A stretch of DNA of 64,000 nt, from NCBI RefSeq assembly GCF_003097535.1, contig NZ_CP029187.1:1364001-1428000 (forward strand), in the 5' to 3' direction. The position numbers and the translations under genes were made by a program. The notes under the pieces were generated by a model that made no database searches, was not told the origin of the DNA, and saw nothing but the letters and a program-made list of their open reading frames with translations. Positions 9,296 through 17,087 of the stretch are shown here, one piece after another. Source of the DNA: Flavobacterium pallidum. GTDB lineage: Bacteria > Bacteroidota > Bacteroidia > Flavobacteriales > Flavobacteriaceae. Within the stretch, counting starts at the first letter, position 1. Every line of letters begins with the position of its first letter.

Positions 9296-9879
9296 TGATG
9301 CAGATGACCTATACACAAGAAGAAAGAGAAAAAGTAATACGTTCCAAGAAAATGCTGCTTTGGTTTGCGATGATCAGTATGATCATGGTTTTCGCGGGAT
9401 TGACCAGCGGCTATATTGTCAGTAAGAAACGTGAGGATTGGGTGCCTTTTGACCTGCCGATCGCTTTCACGATCAGTACAATCCTTATTTTAATAAGCAG
9501 CGTGACATTTCACCTGGCCAAAAAATCCATCCAGAAAGACAATCGCGGCGCTACAAGCCTGTTTCTTTTGATTACTTTAGTGTTGGGAAGCTTGTTTGTG
9601 TATTTCCAGTTTGCGGGATTCCATGAATTGTACGAAAGGCAGCTTTTCCCGTCGGGGAGTTCGAGTAAAATCACGGTTTCCTTCCTGTATGTTTTCGTGA
9701 TTGTGCATTTGGCGCACCTTGCAGGAGGATTGATTTCACTTTTGGTTGTAATTTATAATCATTTTAAACAAAAATACAATTCGGGTCAAACCCTTGGATT
9801 AGAGCTAGGTGCGATGTTTTGGCACTTTCTTGATTTTCTTTGGCTGTACCTGTTTTTATTTTTATATTTCTTTAAATAA
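9295..9879 (+). CDS. Heme-copper oxidase subunit III family protein (short form)
   Basis: A 194-residue polytopic inner-membrane protein with about five hydrophobic helices, typical of the cytochrome c oxidase subunit III family. The final helices contain FVIVHLAHLAGGLISLLV and FWHFLDFLWLYLFLFLYFF, with the family's conserved histidines. The ATG shares its first base with the ctaB stop, so translation is probably coupled. The next gene is a second, longer subunit III; Bacteroidota often carry such pairs. Subunits I and II are not in this window. Confidence 0.88.
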   Translation: MMQMTYTQEEREKVIRSKKMLLWFAMISMIMVFAGLTSGYIVSKKREDWVPFDLPIAFTISTILILISSVTFHLAKKSIQKDNRGATSLFLLITLVLGSLFVYFQFAGFHELYERQLFPSGSSSKITVSFLYVFVIVHLAHLAGGLISLLVVIYNHFKQKYNSGQTLGLELGAMFWHFLDFLWLYLFLFLYFFK

Positions 9880-9889
9880 GAAAAAAACG

Positions 9890-9897
9890 TAAATTTG
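9890..9897 (+). promoter_or_regulatory. Putative internal -7 box (TAAATTTG)
   Basis: TAAATTTG matches TAnnTTTG and lies 24 nt before the second subunit III gene, in the 42-nt spacer. No clear -33 element was found; it may allow internal transcription of the operon. Confidence 0.35.
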
Positions 9898-9921
9898 GGA
9901 ACTTTTTAACGAATAACTTTT

Positions 9922-10962
9922 ATGGAAGCGACAGCTACTACTGCAAACAACGAAGTGAAAACCTGGGGCGGCGGCAATGAGCCGTTAGGTGCCAGCTACG
10001 GTAAACTGATGATGTGGTTTTTTATCGTCTCAGATGCCTTAACATTCTCAGGATTCCTTGCTGCATATGGTTTTTCAAGATTTAAATTTATTGAAACGTG
10101 GCCTACGCCGGATGAGGTATTTACCCACTTTCCGTTCATGCATGGCGTCGAAGCACCAATGTACTATGTAGCACTGATGACGTTTATCCTGATTTTTTCG
10201 TCTGTGACCATGGTGCTAGCCGTGGATGCCGGACATCATTTGAATAAGAAGAAAGTTACTTTTTATATGTTCCTGACCATCATCGGTGGTTTAATATTCG
10301 TGGGCTCACAAGCCTGGGAATGGAGCAACTTTATAAAAGGCGAGTATGGAGCAATCGAGACCAAAGGCGGAAGCCTGCTGCAATTCGTCGACGACCATGG
10401 CAACAGGGTGGCACTTGAAAAGTTTGTTGTCCAATTGCCTGAAGAACGGGAACAATTGTCAAGAAGCAAAGCCAAATGGTTTATGGATGAAAGTACATTG
10501 GCTACTTATTCCGTAACTGAAGTACAGGCTGCTTTTATCGCACATCCTGAATTGAGGGTAAGGACTGAAGTGAACTACCGTACTGATAATAAGGATTTGA
10601 TGGCAGATGCTACTGTTGATCATGGCTTAATGAAAACAACAGCGCACAAACACAAAGCCATCCTGACCCGCGAGGCATCATTGAAAAGGATGGAAAATGC
10701 CCATTTAGTGGTAGAAGGTGCAAACCTGAAAAGAAATGAATATGGAAGCAAACTGTTTGCAGATTTCTTCTTCTTCATTACAGGTTTCCACGGTTTCCAC
10801 GTATTTTCGGGAGTGATCATCAATATCATTATTTTCTTTAATGTGCTTTTAGGCACTTATGAAAAGAGAAGAAGCTACGAAATGGTTGAGAAAGTCGGTT
10901 TGTATTGGCACTTCGTAGATTTGGTTTGGGTATTCGTATTTACAGTTTTCTATCTGGTTTAA
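9922..10962 (+). CDS. Cytochrome c oxidase subunit III with large loop insertion
   Basis: A 346-residue subunit III. N-terminal helices (LMMWFFIVSDALTFSGFLAA; YYVALMTFILIFSSVTMVLA; VTFYMFLTIIGGLIFVGSQ) lead to QAWEW. The canonical C-terminal part resumes at FFFFITGFHGFHVFSGV and ends in LYWHFVDLVWVFVFTVFYLV. Between QAWEW and FFFFITG lies about 140 mainly hydrophilic, charged residues (about 138-276) where the usual family member has a short loop. From memory similar insertions occur in other Bacteroidota subunit III proteins. It follows the short subunit III and precedes subunit IV by 18 nt. Confidence 0.92.
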   Translation: MEATATTANNEVKTWGGGNEPLGASYGKLMMWFFIVSDALTFSGFLAAYGFSRFKFIETWPTPDEVFTHFPFMHGVEAPMYYVALMTFILIFSSVTMVLAVDAGHHLNKKKVTFYMFLTIIGGLIFVGSQAWEWSNFIKGEYGAIETKGGSLLQFVDDHGNRVALEKFVVQLPEEREQLSRSKAKWFMDESTLATYSVTEVQAAFIAHPELRVRTEVNYRTDNKDLMADATVDHGLMKTTAHKHKAILTREASLKRMENAHLVVEGANLKRNEYGSKLFADFFFFITGFHGFHVFSGVIINIIIFFNVLLGTYEKRRSYEMVEKVGLYWHFVDLVWVFVFTVFYLV

Positions 10963-10980
10963 AATTTAAAATTTACTATC

Positions 10981-11337
10981 ATGGCACACGGTCACGAGCA
11001 TGTTTCAAATACAAAAAGAATCTGGACAGTTTTCGGAATACTTTCTGTTATAACAATTATTGAAGTTTGGTTAGGGATTGAAAAACCGCCCCTACTTCAC
11101 GAAAGGCACTTATTAGGGATGAATCTCTTAAATTGGCTTTTTTATATCTTAACTATTGTAAAAGCTTATTTTATTGTATGGGCCTTCATGCACATGGAAG
11201 GTGAAAAAGCAAGCCTTCGCTGGGCAGTGGTGCTTCCGGTGATTTTCCTGGTACTGTATTTGCTTTTTATACTTTTGACCGAAGCAGATTATATATTCGA
11301 GGTGTTTAAGAATTCTACCATAAAATGGAATTTTTAA
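10981..11337 (+). CDS. Cytochrome c oxidase subunit IV family protein
   Basis: A 118-residue inner-membrane protein with three hydrophobic helices, as in bacterial subunit IV (prokaryotic COX4 type). It has an N-terminal His-rich start (MAHGHEHV), IWTVFGILSVITIIEVWLG, LFYILTIVKAYFIVWAFMHM and a last helix VVLPVIFLVLYLLFILL. The MHMEGE segment after the second helix is typical. It closes the subunit part of the operon and is followed by a strong terminator 23 nt downstream. Confidence 0.88.
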   Translation: MAHGHEHVSNTKRIWTVFGILSVITIIEVWLGIEKPPLLHERHLLGMNLLNWLFYILTIVKAYFIVWAFMHMEGEKASLRWAVVLPVIFLVLYLLFILLTEADYIFEVFKNSTIKWNF

Positions 11338-11360
11338 CAACATATTAATTCAGAAAAAAG

Positions 11361-11384
11361 GGTACGCATTGCGTACCTTTTTTT
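11361..11384 (+). terminator. Rho-independent terminator after subunit IV
   Basis: A perfect 7-bp stem GGTACGC-ATT-GCGTACC (11361-11377) is followed by seven Ts. It separates the oxidase subunit genes from the SCO/DUF420 group. Confidence 0.9.
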
Positions 11385-11391
11385 ATTTTTG
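11384..11391 (+). promoter_or_regulatory. Putative -7 box (TATTTTTG) inside the terminator T-tract
   Basis: TATTTTTG fits TAnnTTTG and begins in the terminator's T run, 24 nt before the SCO-like start at 11416. No -33 match at the right spacing was found. Confidence 0.35.
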
Positions 11392-11415
11392 CAACATATT
11401 TATTCCCCTTTCCCG

Positions 11416-12078
11416 ATGAAGAAAAACCTGGTCCTTTTTGTACTGTTCGTACTGCCGATTGTTGCCTATCTTTTCTTCGCTTCGGGTATAAACAGTTTTT
11501 CGAAATTGCCAACCGTGACACCTAAAGTTCCTGACTTCCCATCGTCATGGAAAACCATTGAAGGCAAACCGGTAACGCTCACTGGCAAAATCACTGTGCT
11601 GGGGTTCGGCGGAAAAGATATCTTGAAGAACCGGGGCAACCTCTTCAACCTAAACCAGAAAATCTACGAGCGATACCACGAATTCAAAGACCTGCAATTT
11701 GTAGTGGTTTGTCCTGAAGGTACACAGAACGATGCGCAGCGCATCCTGAAAGCCATGGCATCTACAACCGATATTGAACAATGGCATTTCGTTTTTGCAA
11801 AAGACAGTGAGATCAGTTCCTGGTTTGATTCGCTGAAACTTAAAGGAAAACTCAATATTGATTACGGTACTGAAAATGTCTATATCCTTGATAAGGAGCG
11901 GAATCTACGCGGCAGGAAGGACCCAAAGGAATACAAGGAAGGCTACAGCACTTTCCATCCGTCAGAGCTTAGCAACGAAATGCTCGACGATTTTAAGATC
12001 ATCCTTTACGAATATAAAGCGGCTTTGAAAAAGAACAACCTGCAACTCAAAAATACCCCGGAAAATGGCGAAGAATAA
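11416..12078 (+). CDS. SCO/thioredoxin-like membrane-anchored protein lacking the copper CxxxC motif
   Basis: A 220-residue protein with an N-terminal membrane anchor (KKNLVLFVLFVLPIVAYLFF) and a periplasmic domain resembling SCO/thioredoxin folds (KITVLGFGGKDIL, LQFVVVCPEG, NVYILDKERNLRG). Only one cysteine remains (VVVCPEG) and the CxxxC copper/redox pair of SCO proteins is absent, so it is unlikely to bind copper as SCO1 does. The ATG at 11416 places the anchor directly at the N-terminus; an in-frame TTG lies 9 codons upstream. It overlaps the true SCO gene by 14 nt, suggesting a paired assembly role in oxidase biogenesis (inference). Confidence 0.75.
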   Translation: MKKNLVLFVLFVLPIVAYLFFASGINSFSKLPTVTPKVPDFPSSWKTIEGKPVTLTGKITVLGFGGKDILKNRGNLFNLNQKIYERYHEFKDLQFVVVCPEGTQNDAQRILKAMASTTDIEQWHFVFAKDSEISSWFDSLKLKGKLNIDYGTENVYILDKERNLRGRKDPKEYKEGYSTFHPSELSNEMLDDFKIILYEYKAALKKNNLQLKNTPENGEE

Positions 12079-12754
12079 GTCGTACATCGGAATTTCATTC
12101 ATCATACTCGTTTTCGGCATTTTAGTGATTCCGAAAATTGTGGAACGCGTCAAAAATGGCGACATCGTAAAAGCCGACCGTTTGAATATGGTGGAAGGCG
12201 GTACGAAAAAATCTTCCGGTTTATTCACTAAAGGTAAAGCGCCTGATTTTATCCTTACCGATCAAAACGGCAAAACCATCACCAACAATGATTATAAAGG
12301 CAAAGTGTATGTGTTGGAATTTTTCTTTTCCACCTGCCCTACAATCTGCCCGAAAATGAATGCGAATATGCTCAGGCTGCAGGAAGCATTTTCAGGAAAT
12401 AAAAACTTCGGACTCGCATCGATCACCATCAATCCTGAAAATGATACGCCTAAAGTATTAAAGGAACACGCCGACCTGATTGGTGTCACTTCGGAAAACT
12501 GGCACATGATGACTGGCAAACGCGAGTACATTTTTGACCTGGCCAATAAAGGGTTCAATGTTTTCGCGGGCACGCTTCCGGATAAAAGTAATGGCGGCTT
12601 TGAACATTCCGGCCTTTTTGCATTGATTGACAAAAATGGCAACATCCGTTCAAGGCGCGATGAAAGCGGCAATCCAATCGTGTATTATGACGGACTCAGT
12701 CCACAGGGAATAGCACAAATTAAAGAAGATATCAAAATTTTACTCGAAGAATAA
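12065..12754 (+). CDS. SCO family copper chaperone / thioredoxin-like protein
   Basis: SCO proteins deliver copper to, or keep reduced, the CuA site of cytochrome oxidase. The 229-residue product has an N-terminal anchor (IGISFIILVFGILVIPKIV). Its thioredoxin-like domain has the copper/redox motif STCPTICPKMN (C91, C95) and the distal histidine in GGFEHSGLF (H181), so the three metal ligands are present. It overlaps the upstream SCO-like gene by 14 nt, and the DUF420 gene starts on its last base. The context of oxidase subunits and heme O synthase supports a role in oxidase maturation on the outer face of the inner membrane. Confidence 0.92.
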   Translation: MAKNKSYIGISFIILVFGILVIPKIVERVKNGDIVKADRLNMVEGGTKKSSGLFTKGKAPDFILTDQNGKTITNNDYKGKVYVLEFFFSTCPTICPKMNANMLRLQEAFSGNKNFGLASITINPENDTPKVLKEHADLIGVTSENWHMMTGKREYIFDLANKGFNVFAGTLPDKSNGGFEHSGLFALIDKNGNIRSRRDESGNPIVYYDGLSPQGIAQIKEDIKILLEE

Positions 12755-13341
12755 TGGAGCATACCAGCATAGTTGAACAGAAATACAATAAATGGATCGT
12801 AGTGTTGTCAATCGCAATTCCGCTTGTAGTGGCATTGCTGTTCAGTGTTAAATTAAAAGACCTCGGTTTTAATGTACAACCTTTAAGCTTTCTCCCACCG
12901 ATTTATGCCGCAATCAATGGTGTAACGGCAATATTGCTGATTGCTGCAGTATGGTCGATAAAAAATGGAAAACGCAAACAGCATGAAACGCTGATGAAAA
13001 TTGCCATCGGCTGTTCCGTAGCTTTCCTGGCGATGTATGTCGCTTACCATATGACAAACATAGACACGAAATTCGGAGATGCGGATCACAACAGCATCCT
13101 CGATGATGCCGAAAAACTGGCAGTAGGCCCAGTCCGATACCTTTATTATTTTATATTGATTACACACATCACTTTGTCGATCGCAGTAATTCCGATGGTG
13201 CTGGTTTCCTATGTGAGGGCTTTGGCAGAACGCTTCGACAGGCATATGAAAATATCAAAAATCACTTTCCCGATCTGGTTATACGTCGCCGTTACCGGAG
13301 TAGTGGTTTATTTAATGATTGCTCCTTATTATGCTTCTTAA
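12754..13341 (+). CDS. DUF420 family membrane protein (CtaM-like)
   Basis: A 195-residue inner-membrane protein with about five hydrophobic helices (WIVVLSIAIPLVVALLFSV; AINGVTAILLIAAVWSI; ISKITFPIWLYVAVTGVVVY) and histidines in MYVAYHMTN and LITHITLS. This is the DUF420 pattern. DUF420 proteins in Firmicutes (CtaM) are needed for maturation of heme A oxidases, and the location beside SCO and cox genes agrees. The ATG overlaps the preceding stop by one base. Confidence 0.85.
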   Translation: MEHTSIVEQKYNKWIVVLSIAIPLVVALLFSVKLKDLGFNVQPLSFLPPIYAAINGVTAILLIAAVWSIKNGKRKQHETLMKIAIGCSVAFLAMYVAYHMTNIDTKFGDADHNSILDDAEKLAVGPVRYLYYFILITHITLSIAVIPMVLVSYVRALAERFDRHMKISKITFPIWLYVAVTGVVVYLMIAPYYAS

Positions 13342-13609
13342 AAAGGTGCAGGGTTCAGGATACAGGGTTCAGGTTTTTATCCTGATGCTTTGTGGCTCCT
13401 TATTTTCATTGCCTGCAAATGCGCAGTGTGCGATGTGCCGCGCTGTGCTTGAAACGGAAGATGGTGGGCAAAAAGGGGAAGCCGTCAATGACGGAATCGT
13501 ATACCTGATGGCATTCCCCTATCTTTTGGTAGGAATATTAGGGTATGTTATTTACAGGATGATGACTAAAAAAAGCAAAGAAGATCCTACTTCAGCCCAT
13601 CAACCTTAA
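13331..13609 (+). CDS. Small membrane protein with CxxC motif
   Basis: A 92-residue protein of unknown function. It has an N-terminal hydrophobic signal-like helix (VFILMLCGSLFSLPANAQ), a CAMCRAVLE motif directly after the putative cleavage site, a short linker, one helix (VYLMAFPYLLVGILGYVIY) and a basic tail. The ATG at 13331 is preferred to an upstream TTG at 13319. The start overlaps the DUF420 gene by 11 nt and the stop overlaps the convergent DUF4403 gene by 23 nt. Codons just after the start come from a heptamer repeat (13346-13373), giving the odd stretch VQGSGYRVQV. The CxxC after a signal peptide and the oxidase context suggest a thiol or metal role, but this is inference. Confidence 0.7.
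   Translation: MLLKKVQGSGYRVQVFILMLCGSLFSLPANAQCAMCRAVLETEDGGQKGEAVNDGIVYLMAFPYLLVGILGYVIYRMMTKKSKEDPTSAHQP
13346..13373 (+). repeat. nnnCAGG heptamer repeat (four units) inside a coding region
   Basis: Four consecutive 7-nt units fit nnnCAGG: GTGCAGG, GTTCAGG, ATACAGG, GTTCAGG. They lie at the 5' end of the small CxxC gene. The same unit type recurs at 26005-26032. Confidence 0.75.
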
Positions 13610-14972
13610 TATCTACTTTTCCATCGATTGTCAAAAATGCAATAATCGCCTTATTGGTCAATTGCATTTTCTTAAACCCAATTTCACTCATCGTGCCATT
13701 CACGAAAACGCCCGGCATAGGCGAATAATTTTTCATGTATTTCAGGATATTCTGTTTTCCTTCTTCCAGATTTGGTTTGATGGAGTAACGACAACTTTCC
13801 TGTATTTTTTTCAATATGTATCCGGAAGCCAGCCAATTTGCGGCACGGACCAATTTGCTTTTCGTATCGATTGCATAATCCAGCTGGTCGAAGAAAATTT
13901 CTTTCGTGGATTCATTGTATTGTGGAAATCCCGCCAGGTAAATCGTTCCGGTAACGCTGCCCAGTAAATCCAGTGCAATCACCATCTTCCCATCTTTATG
14001 CCACAGATTTACATTCTGAACGGTAACTTTCTTGCTGCCAGAGCCAAATTCCTGTCCCTGGAAATTCTTCGTCATAATCTTCGAAGCATCCTTAAAAGTC
14101 GAAACCGCAACGATATTGGCCGTAATCTTATCCGGCATTTTGGCAACCGGTTTCAAAGCGATCTTATTCCTGTCAAACCTGGATTCCGGTTTTTTACCGA
14201 CCAGGGTTTCAATGTAGCATTTCAGCCCCATTTCCATATTCACGGCGTCTTTCTGCAAAACGGCATCTGTTGCATATAATTCTACCGGAACGATGCGCAG
14301 CCAGCTTTCATATTCGGCGCTCATCTCCGATGGTGTGCAGATTTTCTCGAGCGCATCCAGCACATTCGATTTGAAATCCATCGATTTATCAATCGCGCCA
14401 TCGATGTTTTTTTCGATTTTTGAACGAAAAAGCTTAATTGCCGGATTGATCAGGTACGTAATCGGGAGGCTTTTTCCGGCAATAGTAACTGTAGGGCTTT
14501 CGGTCCAGTCGAGTGATTTGAGTTCCGTTGTCGAATTCACTTTCCAGTTCGACATTTTAATGCTGCTCGATACGGTAACCACCCCATTAAGGTTGATTTC
14601 GCGAGTGTCCGTGAGCAGTTTCCCTAAACCGTAGCGGTAATTTACGCTGGCTTTCAATGGAAGTACCGTCTGTATTTTGCCGTTTACATTCTGCAGGGTG
14701 ATATTTCCGGTCTTCCAGACTTTTACCGTATAATCATCATCATCAATATTATTGTCTTCATAAATCAGTCCGGTGAGCGTCTTGTTCGTCTGGTTTTCGA
14801 TATCCTTCAGTTTAATCGTCACGGGCAAATCGATAAATGAAGTTTCATTGTCATAAATCAACGGCGTAGCATCGTCCGGCTCAGGCCTCATCGTTTCAAT
14901 CTTTTTGGTCGAAGCGCATCCGCTCAGTAAAATCAGCAATAAGGCAACATTGAAAAATTTTATACGTTTCAT
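13587..14972 (-). CDS. DUF4403 family lipoprotein
   Basis: A 461-residue lipoprotein: the signal MKRIKFFNVALLLILLSGC ends in a lipobox with the lipidated cysteine at residue 19. The remainder matches the DUF4403 pattern seen in Bacteroidota and Proteobacteria (FIDLPVTIKLKDIE near the N-terminus, repeated beta-rich segments such as VWKTGNITLQNVNGKIQ, and a C-terminal KAIIAFLTIDGKVDIKVDGL). No function is established for the family. The gene is convergent with the cox assembly block and overlaps it by 23 nt at the 3' end. It is divergent from the efflux operon upstream. Confidence 0.85.
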   Translation of the reverse strand: MKRIKFFNVALLLILLSGCASTKKIETMRPEPDDATPLIYDNETSFIDLPVTIKLKDIENQTNKTLTGLIYEDNNIDDDDYTVKVWKTGNITLQNVNGKIQTVLPLKASVNYRYGLGKLLTDTREINLNGVVTVSSSIKMSNWKVNSTTELKSLDWTESPTVTIAGKSLPITYLINPAIKLFRSKIEKNIDGAIDKSMDFKSNVLDALEKICTPSEMSAEYESWLRIVPVELYATDAVLQKDAVNMEMGLKCYIETLVGKKPESRFDRNKIALKPVAKMPDKITANIVAVSTFKDASKIMTKNFQGQEFGSGSKKVTVQNVNLWHKDGKMVIALDLLGSVTGTIYLAGFPQYNESTKEIFFDQLDYAIDTKSKLVRAANWLASGYILKKIQESCRYSIKPNLEEGKQNILKYMKNYSPMPGVFVNGTMSEIGFKKMQLTNKAIIAFLTIDGKVDIKVDGLK

Positions 14973-14987
14973 CTTATAAATTTTGCG

Positions 14988-15017
14988 TAAAAGTAGTCAA
15001 TTGGATTGATTGGCAAA
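14988..15017 (-). promoter_or_regulatory. Putative promoter of the DUF4403 gene
   Basis: On the minus strand a -33 TTTG (15014-15017) and a near-consensus -7 TACTTTTA (14988-14995, one mismatch to TAnnTTTG) are spaced by 18 nt. The box ends 15 nt before the start codon. Confidence 0.5.
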
Positions 15018-15147
15018 CGGACAAAGATTATATCAGAATAGCGTAACATATTAAAACATATCCAGTCTTACACAATAACAGTATTAACAAATTTTTATAA
15101 CGTACTGAATTTCTTAATAATTAATATTGCCAAAACAACCTCACCTT

Positions 15148-15849
15148 ATGATTGAAATTACCGATTTGCATAAATCTTATAAAACGGGAAACTCCAGCCT
15201 GCATGTTTTAAAAGGCATCAATTTCAATGTCAACGAAGGTGAATTGGTCGCCATTATGGGGTCATCAGGTTCAGGCAAATCTACCTTGCTCAATATCCTA
15301 GGCATACTCGACGAAGCTGATTCCGGAAGTTACATCCTCGACGGACTTCCGATCAAAAATCTCAATGAGAAAATAGCATCACGGTACCGAAATCAGTTTC
15401 TCGGCTTCGTATTCCAGTCCTTTAACCTGATCAATTATAAAAGCGCGCTCGACAATGTCGCGTTGCCGTTATATTACCAGGGCATAAAAAGCAGGGAACG
15501 GTATGAGATTGCGATGGATTACCTCAGGCGCGTCGGACTCGAATCACATTCGCATCATTTGCCATCAGAGCTTTCCGGCGGGCAAAAACAGCGTGTTGCC
15601 ATAGCCCGTGCACTGGCATCGCACCCGAAAGTATTGCTTGCCGATGAACCAACAGGCGCTTTGGATACCAAAACCTCCTACGAAGTGATGGAGCTGATCC
15701 AGGCTATAAACGATGAAGGAAAAACCATCCTTATCGTAACCCATGAGCCCGATATTGCAGCAATGTGCAAAAGGAATGTCGTGTTGAAGGACGGGCAGAT
15801 CATCGACGATAAAATGGTTGTCCAACAAAGAGTGAAGGCACATGTTTAA
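15148..15849 (+). CDS. ABC transporter ATP-binding protein (MacB/LolD type)
   Basis: The ATPase of a MacB-type mechanotransmission ABC exporter. The 233-residue product has Walker [10 protein letters not shown] (38-46), Q-loop VFQSFNL, signature LSGGQ (142-146), Walker B LLADEP and the switch histidine in VTHE (H199). The ATG at 15148 gives a canonical N-terminus ([11 protein letters not shown]); an in-frame TTG 7 codons upstream is less likely. The 3' end overlaps the first permease by 8 nt. Two permeases, two adaptors and a TolC channel follow in order, so the substrate is probably exported through a tripartite pump; the substrate is unknown. Confidence 0.92.
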   Translation: MIEITDLHKSYKTGNSSLHVLKGINFNVNEGELVAIMGSSGSGKSTLLNILGILDEADSGSYILDGLPIKNLNEKIASRYRNQFLGFVFQSFNLINYKSALDNVALPLYYQGIKSRERYEIAMDYLRRVGLESHSHHLPSELSGGQKQRVAIARALASHPKVLLADEPTGALDTKTSYEVMELIQAINDEGKTILIVTHEPDIAAMCKRNVVLKDGQIIDDKMVVQQRVKAHV

Positions 15850-17086
15850 TATCGAACGCTGGAATGAAATCTTTGAAGCCATCGGCAAGAACAAGCTCAG
15901 GACTTTCCTGACGGGGATTTCCGTGGCATCCGGAATTTTTATCTTGGTGATTTTGCTCGGTGTGGGCAAAGGGCTGCAAAATGGCATCGAAAAGCAGTTC
16001 GAGCGCGATGCGGCCGGAATCATTGAACTCTGGCCCGGAACGACCACAAAAGAATATAAAGGATTGAATCCAGGCAGGGAAATCCAGCTGCACAGTGGTG
16101 ACTATGATATGTCCGTGCAAAAATTCGGCAAGGAGCTCGACCTCAAATCCGCGAGTTACAGCAACTGGGGCGTCCAGGTTGCTTATGGAAAGGAAACCGG
16201 CAATTATATGTACCGTGGCGTATATCCCGATCACAAAGGCATAGAAAACGTAACGATGGTACAGGGACGGTTCATCAATGAAAATGATATGGTGCATTTT
16301 GAAAAATCCGCTGCCATCGGGCAAAAATTGAGCAACGATTTGTTTAAGGGCAAAAATCCATTGGGTGAAATGATTACGATAAATACCATCCCTTATAAGG
16401 TTGTCGGCGTGTTTACGGATCCGGCAGGAGAAAGGGAAGAAGCCAGGGTTTATGCGCCTATTACGACATCACAGAAGGTTTTCGGGATCGGCGATAAAAT
16501 CAGCAACCTTTCCTTTACCCTTAAGAAAGGTGAGGATTATGATGTGGCTTTGGCCGAATCCAAAAAGTTTACCGCTGGATTGAAGCAGATGCTGCAAAGC
16601 AAATACAGCGTGGCGCCCGACGATGAAAATGCCATAGGAATCCATAATTCAGTCGAAGATGCAAAGAAAGCTTACAATATCACTTTGTATATCAGGCTGT
16701 TTTTTTGGTGGGTTGGGATCTGTACGATTGTGGCCGGAGTCGTTGGCGTCAGCAACATCATGCTGATTATTGTAAAGGAACGTACCAAGGAAATCGGCAT
16801 CCGCAAAGCGCTCGGCGCACCACCCATATCCATTATCGGGATGATTTTGCATGAATCGATTTTCATAACGACCATCTCAGGTTTTGTCGGATTGCTGATG
16901 AGCCTCACATTATTGGAAATCGTCGGCCCGATGGTGGACAGCGAATTTTTCCGAAACCCCGAAGTTGATTTTAATGTAGCCCTGACTACATTATTTTTAT
17001 TGGTTTTTGCCGGAGCGATAGCTGGATTCTTTCCCGCCTACCGCGCTGCACGCATCAAGCCGATTGTAGCCTTAAGAGACGAATAG
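15842..17086 (+). CDS. MacB/FtsX-type ABC transporter permease 1
   Basis: A 414-residue permease with the MacB architecture. One helix lies near the N-terminus (LTGISVASGIFILVILLGVG). A large periplasmic core domain of about 220 residues follows (QGRFINENDMVHFEKSAAIG). Three C-terminal helices form the FtsX domain with the SNIMLIIVKERTKEIGIRKA motif at the first cytoplasmic loop, and the protein ends PIVALRDE. It overlaps the ATPase gene by 8 nt and is followed after 1 nt by a paralogous permease. The two could form a heterodimer sharing one ATPase (inference). Confidence 0.9.
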   Translation: MFNIERWNEIFEAIGKNKLRTFLTGISVASGIFILVILLGVGKGLQNGIEKQFERDAAGIIELWPGTTTKEYKGLNPGREIQLHSGDYDMSVQKFGKELDLKSASYSNWGVQVAYGKETGNYMYRGVYPDHKGIENVTMVQGRFINENDMVHFEKSAAIGQKLSNDLFKGKNPLGEMITINTIPYKVVGVFTDPAGEREEARVYAPITTSQKVFGIGDKISNLSFTLKKGEDYDVALAESKKFTAGLKQMLQSKYSVAPDDENAIGIHNSVEDAKKAYNITLYIRLFFWWVGICTIVAGVVGVSNIMLIIVKERTKEIGIRKALGAPPISIIGMILHESIFITTISGFVGLLMSLTLLEIVGPMVDSEFFRNPEVDFNVALTTLFLLVFAGAIAGFFPAYRAARIKPIVALRDE

Positions 17087-17087
17087 T

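Noticed and set aside
11416..12078. SCO-like paralogue as a pseudogene
   Set aside because: The frame is intact, has a good anchor and start, and is coupled to the next gene; loss of CxxxC alone does not show decay.
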